Source: HdN1 sp964473645 (GTDB lineage Bacteria; Pseudomonadota; Gammaproteobacteria; Pseudomonadales; Ketobacteraceae). Taken from it: a stretch of DNA of 64,000 bases. A model generated the notes under the pieces. The model saw only the letters and a list, made by a program, of their open reading frames with translations. It was not told the origin of the DNA and searched no databases. Both the position numbers and the translations under genes were made by a program. Positions within the stretch are counted from its first letter, which is position 1, and every line of letters starts with the position of its first letter. The DNA lies in contig CAYYPW010000029.1 of assembly GCA_964473645.1 (NCBI GenBank), positions 4,781 through 68,780 on the forward strand, given 5' to 3'. This document shows positions 8,316 to 18,886 of this stretch, piece after piece.

Positions 8316-9713
8316 ATGAGCAACAGAATTCCGCTTCAAAATCTGCCTGCACAGATTTACAAGCCTGACAGCAACCCGTTTGGAAAAATATACACCCGTA
8401 GCTTTACCGGTCTTTACCGCAATTATCGTCGCTTGGGTGCAGCGTTATTATTCCTCCTCTATTTCGGCACCGTCTGGCTGCAATGGAACGGCCGCCAAGC
8501 CGTCCTATGGGATCTTGAAAGCAGTAAATTTCATGTCTTTGGCTATACCTATTGGCCCGAGGATTTCACGCTGCTGGCCATTTTACTTATCATCGCCGCC
8601 ACCGGGCTCTTCTTTGTCACGGTGATCGCTGGGCGCGTTTGGTGCGGCTATGCCTGCCCGCAAAGTGTTTGGACATGGGTATTCCTCTGGGCTGAAAAAA
8701 TCACTGAGGGTGATCGTAATGCCCGCATAAAACTCGATGAAGCAGCATTAAGCCCAAATAAAATTAACAAGCGCGTGCAGAAGCATGCGTTATGGCTATT
8801 GATCAGTGCCGCCACTGCACTGACGTTTGTCGGCTATTTTACACCGATTCGCGCGTTGATTCATGACATCAGCACCGTGAACGCAGATGTCATTTCTCTA
8901 TTCTGGGTTGCCTTTTTTACCGCAGCAACGTATATCAATGCCGGCTGGTTACGAGAACGAGTTTGCATGCACGCTTGTCCGTATGCACGTTTTCAAAGCG
9001 CCATGTTTGATTCCCACACCCGTGTTATTGCATACGATGCTCAGCGAGGTGACCCGCGTGGTTCTCGCAAAAAAGACACTGATGCCAAAGTGCAAGGCTT
9101 GGGAGATTGTATCGATTGCCAACTTTGTGTGCAGGTGTGCCCCACAGGCATCGATATTCGCAATGGACTACAAATGGAATGCATCGGTTGCGCCGCTTGC
9201 ATTGATGCCTGCGACAACGTCATGGATAAAATGCATTACCCAAAGGGCCTCATTCGCTATGCCAGCGAACAAATATTACAAGGAAAGCCCTCCCCAATAC
9301 TGCGTCCACGATTGTTAGCATATGCTGCCGTATTGATGCTGTTCAGCGCCGGGTTCGGCTGGATGCTGGTGGAACGCCCACTTGTGTCACTGAGCGTAGT
9401 GAAAGATCGCACGCTCTACCAACAAGACACTGCCGGAAACATCATCAACAAATACCAATTGAAAATTCTCAACAAAGATACCCAAGCACGCACGTTCTCA
9501 CTGCAACTAGTGGATTCCATCGGGCTGCAAATGACGGGATCTCAATACGTTCACATCCCTGCAGAAACCACGGCAACGGTGCCCCTCACCTTGAGCGTTG
9601 GCTCCGAAAAACCCTTGAGCAAAATGCACGACATCATCTTTCTGGTGACAGCGCAAGATATCAGTGAGATTCAGTCCAAACAGCCCAGCAAATTTTTCGC
9701 ACCAGGCATATGA
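8316..9713 (+). CDS. ccoG: Cytochrome c oxidase accessory protein CcoG (FixG/RdxA-type ferredoxin)
   Basis: A 465-residue membrane iron-sulfur protein. N-terminal transmembrane helices contain the WCGYACPQSVW block; two 4Fe-4S binding stretches follow (CIDCQLCVQVCP near 265 and CIGCAACIDAC near 289); the C-terminal third is a periplasmic Ig-like domain. CcoG reduces Cu(II) to Cu(I) during cbb3 oxidase assembly. GGGAG precedes the ATG. Twenty-one bases after DUF934, so probably co-transcribed with the reductase pair; the cbb3 genes themselves are not in the window. Confidence 0.9.
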   Translation: MSNRIPLQNLPAQIYKPDSNPFGKIYTRSFTGLYRNYRRLGAALLFLLYFGTVWLQWNGRQAVLWDLESSKFHVFGYTYWPEDFTLLAILLIIAATGLFFVTVIAGRVWCGYACPQSVWTWVFLWAEKITEGDRNARIKLDEAALSPNKINKRVQKHALWLLISAATALTFVGYFTPIRALIHDISTVNADVISLFWVAFFTAATYINAGWLRERVCMHACPYARFQSAMFDSHTRVIAYDAQRGDPRGSRKKDTDAKVQGLGDCIDCQLCVQVCPTGIDIRNGLQMECIGCAACIDACDNVMDKMHYPKGLIRYASEQILQGKPSPILRPRLLAYAAVLMLFSAGFGWMLVERPLVSLSVVKDRTLYQQDTAGNIINKYQLKILNKDTQARTFSLQLVDSIGLQMTGSQYVHIPAETTATVPLTLSVGSEKPLSKMHDIIFLVTAQDISEIQSKQPSKFFAPGI

Positions 9714-9834
9714 ATTTTCGCTTATCCCAAGCAGCACACACGCAGTTTTCTGACGGTCGTGTTGGTAACGCGCTGAAGAAAAGGGTTGAAACGCCGACGG
9801 CTATCCACAGTGCAATACGATATCTTTTTGTGCG

Positions 9835-10398
9835 TTAATGCAGCCCTGATCCGGCTCTCAAAAGAGGATTGTCGTCCTCAAAAAAGATCGAATAGTTTTT
9901 CAGCGCGTCCATCACCTTGGCGGCACCTTGTTCGCGAGACAGCGATTCATGCTTTCCCGCCATTGCGTCCGCACCGAGCAACAGCTCAGCGATAACAAGA
10001 TGTAGCTGAGCATCAGTATCGGGAGGTAGCTTGCACTGGCTGACCATATTAGCCACTTCCTGTTGAGTGGTAGCCGCGAGAGCGTCATAAATTGTGTCGC
10101 TCAGAGTGCCATGGTGAATCTTCTCCAGCGCAGCCGACATCGTCTGATAAATATTCGCCATAGCGGCACGCAATGGCGCATCCGTTACCCATTTGTTTCC
10201 CGCATTTAGTTTTAACGCGGCAACACCTTGTGGCTCATGATGGCTGTGTTTAACACCGAGCGGGTGTTTATCATGCGCGTGCTTCTCATGCGTCTGCTTA
10301 TCATGGGTGTCAGAAATCACCGCTTCTGCAATTGCGCCCTGCCCAAAACCCCAAATCGTCACTATGGCAAATGCCACCACCCATTTTTTCCGCGTCAT
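9835..10398 (-). CDS. Exported histidine-rich protein of unknown function
   Basis: A 187-residue protein with a signal peptide (about residues 1-24, cleavage near AIAEA) followed by a His/Lys/Asp-rich stretch at about 28-58 with nine or more histidines, then a predicted helical domain with a single cysteine (QCKLPPD). AGGAA lies six bases before the ATG. The histidine-rich segment suggests periplasmic metal binding (zinc, copper or nickel), which fits CcoG next door; this is inference. I do not recognise a named family with certainty; DnrO-like proteins have a similar layout. Confidence 0.6.
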   Translation of the reverse strand: MTRKKWVVAFAIVTIWGFGQGAIAEAVISDTHDKQTHEKHAHDKHPLGVKHSHHEPQGVAALKLNAGNKWVTDAPLRAAMANIYQTMSAALEKIHHGTLSDTIYDALAATTQQEVANMVSQCKLPPDTDAQLHLVIAELLLGADAMAGKHESLSREQGAAKVMDALKNYSIFFEDDNPLLRAGSGLH

Positions 10399-10502
10399 GA
10401 ATTCTTCCTATTTGGATCACATGGTGATGATGAGTATGACGCAGGCTTACGCATTCGTGCGCCACATACGTCTTAATCGGTATAAACGCCAGATAAAAAG
10501 TA

Positions 10503-11981
10503 TTAGCGTTCCAACGCTTCTTCCAGACTTTCCGCCAAGGTCTTCAATACTTCAATCCGCCCATGACGCTTACAGTTAGTGGCAATCAAATGCCAGGGCG
10601 CATATTCCGTGCTGGTGTATTTGATCATCTCATTGGCAGCCAGTTCATAGTCATCACGACGCGAACGATTACGATAATCCTCCGGTCCGATCTTAAAACG
10701 CTTGTGCGGTGTCGTTTCGCGCTCCTTGAACCGACGCAACTGCTCATCCGCATCAATGTGCAACCAGAATTTATTCAGCACCATCCCGTGCGTTTTCATC
10801 TGCTCTTCAAAATCATTGATTTCATAATAAGCACGCTGCCATTCCGCCGTGCGAGCAAATCCCTCCACGCGCTCCACCAATACCCGCCCATACCAACTGC
10901 GATCAAAAATCACCGTATTTCCCTGGAGGGGCAGATGCTTCCAAAATCGCCACAAATAATGCCGTGCCAACGCCTCATCTGATGGCGCACTGATCGGCAC
11001 TACCCGATAAAACCCCGCATCCATCGTCGCCGTAATCCGCCGAATTGCACCTCCTTTTCCCGCAGCATCCCAGCCTTCAAACACCATCACATTCGACAAA
11101 CCACGTTTTTGCGCCGCCATAAACAACCGCGCACATTTGCTCTGCCACTTGTCCAGTTTGCGTTCGTAATCAACCACCGACAACGAGGAAGACAAATCCA
11201 CCTTATCCAAAATTGTTTGTGGATTCGCTTGCCGAGCAGCCTTAATCATACTGCGGCGATCTTTTGCCCCCAACGCCTCCATCCGCGCTGAAATGGCCTC
11301 CAACAAAATTTCCCCCACCTTCAGGTTGCGATAATTATCATCTGTGCTCTCAATAATATGCCACGGCGCCTCCGCCGTATTCGTCAATCGCAACACCTTC
11401 TCTGTCAGCGTTCCCAATGACTTGTACTTCTTTAAAATACGTTCATCCGTCTGATTCACCCGCCAAAACTTTTCCGGATTCTTCGCGTGCTTCTTCAAAC
11501 GCGCCTTGAGTTCATCCTTAGGCAAATGCAACCAGCACTTCACGATCAACGCGCCGTCCTGCACCAACGCTTTCTCAAACCGATTAATAAAATACACACG
11601 CTGATCCATGCGATCGCTATCAATAACGCGATCCATGCGTTGCGCAATACTGAACGTCGCCCAATCCCTCAAGTAAATCCCAATGCGTCCCTTGGGTGGC
11701 AGGTCCCGCCAATAACGCCAGAAGAAGGGGCGAGCCATTTCCTCCTCGGTTGGCGCCCCATAGGCATTGGCTTCCAAAAACCGAGGGTCCATCCATTCAT
11801 GCAACACATTGATCGTCTCATGCCTTCCAGACCGATCATCCCCCGCAATCACCAGTATCACCGAAAAATCAGCCTTCATCAGCTGATACTGCAGATCCAG
11901 CAGTTGCCCACGCAATTTCTTGACGCGCTTCAGGTAATCCTTGTCACTGACTTTCAGCCCCAATTCCGCTGCTTCAAACAT
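10503..11981 (-). CDS. pap: Polyphosphate:AMP phosphotransferase (class II PPK2)
   Basis: A 492-residue protein of two fused PPK2 domains. It transfers phosphate from polyphosphate to AMP, making ADP. The C-terminal half has an intact Walker A (GWDAAGKGG) and the FDRSWYGRVLVERV Walker B region. The N-terminal half has a degenerate loop (GDDRSGRHE, no lysine) and altered Walker B, as is usual for the non-catalytic half. The start at 11981 is supported by AAAGGAG upstream; nine further codons upstream are open but less likely. Upstream lies the gene-free repeat region. Confidence 0.9.
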   Translation of the reverse strand: MFEAAELGLKVSDKDYLKRVKKLRGQLLDLQYQLMKADFSVILVIAGDDRSGRHETINVLHEWMDPRFLEANAYGAPTEEEMARPFFWRYWRDLPPKGRIGIYLRDWATFSIAQRMDRVIDSDRMDQRVYFINRFEKALVQDGALIVKCWLHLPKDELKARLKKHAKNPEKFWRVNQTDERILKKYKSLGTLTEKVLRLTNTAEAPWHIIESTDDNYRNLKVGEILLEAISARMEALGAKDRRSMIKAARQANPQTILDKVDLSSSLSVVDYERKLDKWQSKCARLFMAAQKRGLSNVMVFEGWDAAGKGGAIRRITATMDAGFYRVVPISAPSDEALARHYLWRFWKHLPLQGNTVIFDRSWYGRVLVERVEGFARTAEWQRAYYEINDFEEQMKTHGMVLNKFWLHIDADEQLRRFKERETTPHKRFKIGPEDYRNRSRRDDYELAANEMIKYTSTEYAPWHLIATNCKRHGRIEVLKTLAESLEEALER

Positions 11982-12111
11982 ATGCTGCACTCCTTTGTCA
12001 TTCGCCAATCACTTAAACGTATCGCGAATGGCGCAGGATGCAAATGATGGCGATCATAGTGAGTGAATCCACTACAAACAAAAGAATAGTGTGATGAGTG
12101 TTCTTTGATAA

Positions 12112-12231
12112 AGCCTTGGCGGAACTTGGTTGCTGGAAACGGGCTAGGCGCCCCCCCGTAAATACGTCCCTGTAGGCTCGACGCCGGCATCCCTGCCGGC
12201 GACGTTCCATCAACCAAGTTCCGCCAAGGCT
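12112..12231 (-). repeat. Large intergenic hairpin repeat, copy A
   Basis: Arms of 21 bases at 12112-12132 and 12211-12231 are perfectly complementary. The interior, read on the minus strand, carries the core shared with the other two copies: a small stem CGCCGGCA-GGGA-TGCCGGCG followed by TCGAGCCTACAGGGACGTA, then a G-rich box ending near GGGCGCCTAGCCC. It is inverted relative to copy B, about 160 bases away, and lies 131 bases upstream of pap. Confidence 0.85.
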
Positions 12232-12394
12232 CCCAGGACATTCAGTGGTATTTTTCTTTGACTATATGAAGTTAGCGTGCTGCTGAAAGATTCGCGGCCG
12301 GCTGAAAACTAGGTGTAATGGTAGGGTTTATAGCCGAGGAGACTATAATTTGAGCGCGCTGTGGGTTACACATGAATTACCACAGGGAGTCAGG
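12232..12394. other. Gene-free spacer between two hairpin repeats
   Basis: No convincing coding sequence, RNA gene or terminator seen. Short open frames that start here run through the neighbouring repeats and are judged spurious. The whole block between the pap start (11981) and the yhbY stop (12542) is non-coding apart from the two repeats. Confidence 0.5.
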
Positions 12395-12516
12395 GGCCTA
12401 TTGTGGGAGGTTGGTTCTGGAACGTCGCCGGCAGGGATGCCGGCGTCGAGCCTACAGGGAAGTATTGGCGGGGGGGCGCCTAGCCCGTTTCCAGAACCAA
12501 CCTCCCACGATAGGCC
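12395..12516 (+). repeat. Large intergenic hairpin repeat, copy B
   Basis: Arms of 28 bases at 12395-12422 and 12489-12516 pair with a single mismatch that would be a G-U wobble in RNA. The interior holds the small stem CGCCGGCA-GGGA-TGCCGGCG, the conserved TCGAGCCTACAGGGA and a G-run followed by GCGCCTAGCCC. It begins 26 bases downstream of the yhbY stop, so it sits in the 3' region of the yhbY transcript. The outer arm sequence differs from that of copy A. Confidence 0.85.
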
Positions 12517-12541
12517 TTTGGAAGGAGTTGCAGATCTATTT

Positions 12542-12856
12542 CTACCGCGTCTGAAATCGCAACAAATTCGACAATTTGGGATTCGGCTTCTTCGCCGGCC
12601 GATACAACAGCGCCATCTTCCCGATCATCTGCACCACCGAAGCCCCACTCGCCTCGCATAACGCATCAACCACCAGCTGCTTATCCTCACGCTCCAGCAC
12701 ATTGATCTTCACCTTGATCAACTCATGATCCTCAAGCGCACGATCCAGCTCCATCACATGCGTTTCGCCAAAACCTTTATCGGTAATGATAAGAACAGGT
12801 TTCAGGTGATGCCCGATCCTGCGAAAATACTTCTTTTGTTCCTGATCTAAATGCAT
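12542..12856 (-). CDS. yhbY: YhbY, CRM-domain ribosome assembly RNA-binding protein
   Basis: A 104-residue single-CRM-domain protein that associates with pre-50S ribosomal subunits. The family pattern is visible from LKPVLIITDKGF to the VQMIGKMALLYRP end. Start placed at MHLDQEQKKYF (12856), giving normal family length; an extra 16 codons upstream are open but lack a ribosome site. Divergent from rlmE, the standard arrangement in gammaproteobacteria, with 135 bases between them. Confidence 0.9.
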   Translation of the reverse strand: MHLDQEQKKYFRRIGHHLKPVLIITDKGFGETHVMELDRALEDHELIKVKINVLEREDKQLVVDALCEASGASVVQMIGKMALLYRPAKKPNPKLSNLLRFQTR

Positions 12857-12991
12857 GGCCAACCAACCGTCCGCTATAACGCCGCTATAAGGTATAAAGA
12901 GCAAATTATGAATAGCAATTCATAAAAGGCAATCGACCATTGTAACCAGATCAGCTGCAACCGACATCAAAAATCCGCCGGAGGTTCACCC

Positions 12992-13612
12992 ATGTCCCGT
13001 TCTAAAAGCAGCTCGCGCTGGCTGCGAGAACACTTCGACGACCCCTACGTCAAAAAGGCCCAACAGGAAGGCTACCGCTCCCGTGCTGCCTACAAGCTCA
13101 TCGAAATACAAGAAAAAGACCGCATTCTCCGCCCTGGCATGACCGTCCTCGACCTCGGCGCCGCCCCCGGTGGCTGGAGCCAAATCGCCGCCGATTACGT
13201 CGGCGATCACGGCATCGTCATCGCCTCCGACATCCTCCCCATGGACTCCCTCCCAGGCGTCACTTTCATAGAAGGCGACTTCCGAGAAGAGGCCGTGTTC
13301 ACACAACTGCTTGAAATCATAGGCGATCAAGGCGTAGACCTTGTAATCTCCGACATGGCCCCCAACATGAGTGGAACAAGGGCTGTCGATCAGCCGCGTG
13401 CCATGTTTCTCGTCGAACTGGCACTCGACATGGCAACCCGCGTACTAAGACCTGGCGGTGATTTCCTGGTAAAGGTCTTTCAGGGAGAGGGCTTCGATGC
13501 ACTCCGCAAGACCACCCAGCAACACTTCCACAAGTTGCAGACACGCAAGCCCGATGCATCACGCGCACGCTCGCACGAGACCTATTGGCTCGCACGTGAC
13601 TTCAAAGGGTGA
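12992..13612 (+). CDS. rlmE: 23S rRNA (uridine2552-2'-O)-methyltransferase RlmE
   Basis: A 206-residue FtsJ-type methyltransferase that methylates U2552 of 23S rRNA late in 50S assembly. The SAM-binding motif VLDLGAAPGGWSQ lies near residues 51-63, and the catalytic K-D-K-E tetrad is recognisable (including SDMAPNMSG and FLVKVFQGEG). GGAGG precedes the ATG by seven bases. It heads the rlmE-ftsH-folP-glmM block. Confidence 0.95.
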   Translation: MSRSKSSSRWLREHFDDPYVKKAQQEGYRSRAAYKLIEIQEKDRILRPGMTVLDLGAAPGGWSQIAADYVGDHGIVIASDILPMDSLPGVTFIEGDFREEAVFTQLLEIIGDQGVDLVISDMAPNMSGTRAVDQPRAMFLVELALDMATRVLRPGGDFLVKVFQGEGFDALRKTTQQHFHKLQTRKPDASRARSHETYWLARDFKG

Positions 13613-13759
13613 AACAAAGGAAAGGGTAAAACAATGGGTGAGCCCCCCGCAGGTTGTGTGGAAATGCTGCTGAAAAAGTGCCATTTCCTCCAAAAAGCCT
13701 GCGCTAAAGTAGCCGCTTCCTCGCTTTATATAGTAAGGTTAGAAGTGGCATCATCGAAT

Positions 13760-13786
13760 GCGTGGCGATCCTTTAGCCTGCCACGC
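13760..13786 (+). other. Hairpin in the ftsH leader
   Basis: GCGTGGC at 13760-13766 and GCCACGC at 13780-13786 form a 7-bp stem with a 13-base loop, ending ten bases before the ftsH ribosome site (GAGGG at 13797-13801). There is no U-tract, so it is not an intrinsic terminator. Possible regulatory or mRNA-stability element; function not shown. Confidence 0.35.
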
Positions 13787-13808
13787 GAAACACAATGAGG
13801 GTACTCCC

Positions 13809-15737
<1,929 letters not shown>

Positions 15738-15746
15738 TTCTTCCGT

Positions 15747-16601
15747 ATGAGTCCTGCTCCTTACCTCACCTGTGGCCGACAGACACTCGATCTGTCGACG
15801 CCGCAGGTGATGGGAATCCTCAACGTTACTCCTGATTCCTTCTCTGACGGTGGGCGCTTCAACTTGCTTGACGCGGCCATTGATCACGCCCAAACCCTGG
15901 TAGAAGAGGGCGCTACGCTGATCGATATCGGCGGTGAGTCAACCCGCCCAGGTGCTACCCCCGTTCCCAGCCAAGAAGAAATTGACCGCGTATTGCCGGT
16001 GCTGGAAGCGTTGACGGCGCGTTTTGACGTCGTCTATTCCATTGATACGAGCAATCCGGCGTTAATGCGGGAGGCCGCCTGTCGAGGGGCCGGCATGCTC
16101 AATGATGTGCGTGCGTTTCAGCGCCCCGGCGCGGACTCTGCCGCTTTATGGGCAGCCACCGAGCATAGACTTGCCCTCTGTCTGATGCACATGCGGGGCG
16201 AGCCTACCGATATGCAGCAATCGCCCCGGTATGCAGATGTCACATCTGAGGTATACAATTTCCTGCAGTCACGCTTGGAGGCGTTGCAGGGGGTAGGCAT
16301 TGCCCGTTCACAGTTATTGGTCGATCCCGGTTTTGGCTTTGGTAAAACCTTGGCCCATAACTACACCTTGCTGCGCGACTTGCCACGCTTCGCTGCTTTG
16401 GGGGTTCCTGTGTTGGCAGGTCTCTCACGCAAGTCCATGATAGGCGTTCCGTTGAGTAAGCCTGCGAACGATCGCGTTTATGGCAGTGTTGCAGCCGCCT
16501 TGCTGGCAGCGGAGCGAGGTGCAGCAATTTTGCGGGTGCATGATGTCGGGCCAACTGTGGATGCCCTAAAAATACTGGCACAGCTTAATTTGCAGTCCTA
16601 A
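15747..16601 (+). CDS. folP: Dihydropteroate synthase
   Basis: A 284-residue TIM-barrel enzyme that condenses p-aminobenzoate with hydroxymethyl-dihydropterin pyrophosphate in folate synthesis. Signature MGILNVTPDSFSDGG near residues 22-36 and DIGGESTRPGA near 61-71 are intact. It follows ftsH by nine bases and precedes glmM, the canonical operon order. Confidence 0.95.
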   Translation: MSPAPYLTCGRQTLDLSTPQVMGILNVTPDSFSDGGRFNLLDAAIDHAQTLVEEGATLIDIGGESTRPGATPVPSQEEIDRVLPVLEALTARFDVVYSIDTSNPALMREAACRGAGMLNDVRAFQRPGADSAALWAATEHRLALCLMHMRGEPTDMQQSPRYADVTSEVYNFLQSRLEALQGVGIARSQLLVDPGFGFGKTLAHNYTLLRDLPRFAALGVPVLAGLSRKSMIGVPLSKPANDRVYGSVAAALLAAERGAAILRVHDVGPTVDALKILAQLNLQS

Positions 16602-16650
16602 CAGCCACAATTATCTTTGAACTCACTACAAAAACGACAGGAAGCTCGCA

Positions 16651-18039
16651 ATGTCCAAGCGTTATTTTGGCACCGATGGAATCCGTGGCACCGTTGGCGA
16701 AAAGCCTATAACACCTGATTTTATGCTCAAGCTGGGTTGGGCCGCAGGCAAGGTTTTTGCCGGCCAGGGCAATAATGGCCACACGTCACATGGCCAGAGC
16801 GGCAGCGGCCAGAGCGCTCGCCCCAAAATTCTCATTGGCAAAGATACGCGTATTTCGGGTTACATGTTCGAGTCTGCGCTTGAGGCCGGTTTGTCGGCAG
16901 CCGGTGCCGATGTGGTGTTGCTTGGTCCCATGCCTACGCCAGGCATAGCCTACCTCACACGTACCTTTCGTGCGTCAGCCGGCATTGTGATTTCTGCCTC
17001 CCACAACCCTTATCAGGATAATGGCATCAAGTTTTTTTCCAGCGAAGGCAAAAAGCTGGCGGACGATATTGAACACGCAATTGAGGACGCGCTTGATGCC
17101 GAAATGACTATTGTCCCCTCGGACAAAATTGGTAAAACCAAGAAGCTCGAAGATGCTCGCGGCCGCTATATCGAGTTTTGCAAGAGTACCCTGCCCAGAG
17201 AACTGACCCTTCGTGGGCTCAAGATTGTTCTCGATTGTGCCAACGGTGCTACCTACCACGTCGCCCCCGCCGTTTTTGAAGAGCTGGGCGCAGAAATTGT
17301 GCCGCTGGCGGTCAAACCCAATGGGCTTAACATCAACGACAAATGCGGCTCTACCTCGCCAAAGGTGCTGCAACAGGCAGTGTTAGAGCACAAGGCCGAT
17401 CTCGGAATCGCTTTTGACGGTGACGGCGATCGAGTGGTCATGGTGGATAATAACGGTGAGGTAGTAGATGGCGACGAATTGCTTTATGTCATGTGCTACG
17501 GGCGTGCAAAACAGTCGCAGATGGTCGGTGGTGTTGTCGGTACATTGATGACCAATTTCGGTCTTGAAAAAGCGCTGGCCAAGCTCGATGTGCCTTTTGT
17601 TCGCGCCAAGGTGGGCGATCGTTATGTCATGGAGCAGCTCGGCGAGCGGGGCTGGCAGTTGGGAGGTGAATCGTCTGGTCACCTGGTTTGCCTCGATAAA
17701 ACGACAACGGGCGATGGCATCATTGCAGCCTTACAGGTATTGGCGGTGGCAATTTCAACCGGCAAGCCGCTGGCATTGCTAAAACGTGGCATGACCAAAA
17801 TGCCTCAAACCATGATCAACGTTCGACTGCCGGAAAAGCGCGACGTCATCAATCATGATCGCGTTAAGGAATCGGTCGCTCAGGTGGAAGCTCAATTGGG
17901 TGGGCGTGGACGCGTCCTGTTGCGTCCGTCCGGCACCGAACCACTTATCCGCGTCATGGTCGAGGGTGAAGATGCCGTGGAAGTCCAGCAACTGGCGCAG
18001 CAAATAGCGACCGTTGTCACGGATGTGGTTGCGGGTTAG
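16651..18039 (+). CDS. glmM: Phosphoglucosamine mutase with a small pentapeptide-repeat insertion
   Basis: A 462-residue enzyme converting glucosamine-6-P to glucosamine-1-P for UDP-GlcNAc synthesis. The phosphoserine loop (ISASHNPYQDNGIKFF, near 112-127), the DGDGDR metal loop and the C-terminal RPSGTEPLIRVMVEG motif are intact. It is longer than the usual 445 residues because residues 38-57 are four tandem pentapeptides, GQGNN-GHTSH-GQSGS-GQSAR, encoded by a 15-bp repeat unit (16762-16821). The insertion precedes the conserved LIGKDTRISGYM. Confidence 0.95.
   Translation: MSKRYFGTDGIRGTVGEKPITPDFMLKLGWAAGKVFAGQGNNGHTSHGQSGSGQSARPKILIGKDTRISGYMFESALEAGLSAAGADVVLLGPMPTPGIAYLTRTFRASAGIVISASHNPYQDNGIKFFSSEGKKLADDIEHAIEDALDAEMTIVPSDKIGKTKKLEDARGRYIEFCKSTLPRELTLRGLKIVLDCANGATYHVAPAVFEELGAEIVPLAVKPNGLNINDKCGSTSPKVLQQAVLEHKADLGIAFDGDGDRVVMVDNNGEVVDGDELLYVMCYGRAKQSQMVGGVVGTLMTNFGLEKALAKLDVPFVRAKVGDRYVMEQLGERGWQLGGESSGHLVCLDKTTTGDGIIAALQVLAVAISTGKPLALLKRGMTKMPQTMINVRLPEKRDVINHDRVKESVAQVEAQLGGRGRVLLRPSGTEPLIRVMVEGEDAVEVQQLAQQIATVVTDVVAG
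16762..16821 (+). repeat. 15-bp tandem repeat (4 units) inside glmM
   Basis: Four units each beginning GGCCA (16762, 16777, 16792, 16807) encode G-(Q/H)-x-x-x pentapeptides. Units three and four share GGCCAGAGCG; the first two are more diverged. In frame, so the enzyme is not broken. Confidence 0.75.
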
Positions 18040-18101
18040 TCGCTTGTGCGCCACTGGCATCTCGGCTAACATTCCCCGCTTCTTTTGGTGGAGGCTGGCT
18101 C

Positions 18102-18869
18102 TTGGCGCGTAAATTCTTGGTGGCAGGTAATTGGAAAATGCATGGCACGCCAGCGTCGGTCAACGTGTTGCTTGAGGCTATGCGGCGTTTTTCCGATACG
18201 CACGCTTGGCCCTCAGACCGAGTAGATGTGGCTGTGTGTCCGCCAACCTTGTTTGTGCCTGCCGCGTTAGCGGCATTAGCGGGGTCATCGGTGGCTGTTG
18301 GCGCTCAAAACGCCAGCGAGCATGAAGTCGGTGCATACACCGGCGAAGTGTCGCCCCAGATGTTGGCTGCAATGGGCGTGCGCTATGTCATTCTCGGTCA
18401 TTCAGAGCGTCGCAGTCTTTTCGGTGAAGGCGATGCATTGGTCGCAGCCAAGGTGCAGCAGGCGTTGCGAGCAGGGTTGACCCCCATTCTGTGCGTCGGC
18501 GAAACCTTGAGTGAACGCCAGCAAGGTGTGACTTCGGCTGTTGTGCAGCGTCAGTTGGATGCGGTGATCGCGTTGGTAGGCATTGATGCATTGCGTGAGT
18601 GCGTAATCGCTTACGAACCCGTTTGGGCGATTGGAACGGGCATGACGGCAACGCCAGCACAGGCTCAGGAAGTGCATGCCTTTTTGCGCACGCATTTGGC
18701 AACGCAGTCGGCTGCAATCGCAGCAAAAATACAAATTCTTTATGGCGGGAGCGTCAAGGCAAGTAATGCCGCGGAGCTCTTCGCCTGCGAAGATATAGAT
18801 GGCGGATTGATCGGTGGAGCCTCTCTCAATGCTGAGGAGTTCTTGGCAATTTGTCAGGCGGCTCATTAA
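18102..18869 (+). CDS. tpiA: Triose-phosphate isomerase
   Basis: A 255-residue TIM-barrel enzyme interconverting dihydroxyacetone phosphate and glyceraldehyde-3-phosphate. Catalytic residues are visible: GNWKM (Lys near 12), ILGHSERR (His near 97) and AYEPVWAIGTG (Glu near 169); YGGSVKASNA is the phosphate-binding loop. Start is TTG at 18102 with GGAGG seven bases upstream. Confidence 0.95.
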   Translation: MARKFLVAGNWKMHGTPASVNVLLEAMRRFSDTHAWPSDRVDVAVCPPTLFVPAALAALAGSSVAVGAQNASEHEVGAYTGEVSPQMLAAMGVRYVILGHSERRSLFGEGDALVAAKVQQALRAGLTPILCVGETLSERQQGVTSAVVQRQLDAVIALVGIDALRECVIAYEPVWAIGTGMTATPAQAQEVHAFLRTHLATQSAAIAAKIQILYGGSVKASNAAELFACEDIDGGLIGGASLNAEEFLAICQAAH

Positions 18870-18886
18870 AGGTTCAGGAAAATAAA

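Noticed and set aside
11954..12241. Open frames through hairpin copy A (95 and 66 codons, both minus)
   Set aside because: They translate the repeat (the same GTSPAGMPASSLQG peptide appears in copies A and B in unrelated contexts), have no ribosome site, and overlap the pap start. Spurious proteins from the repeat.
12350..12661. 103-codon open frame through hairpin copy B
   Set aside because: It carries the same repeat-derived peptide and runs antisense into yhbY.
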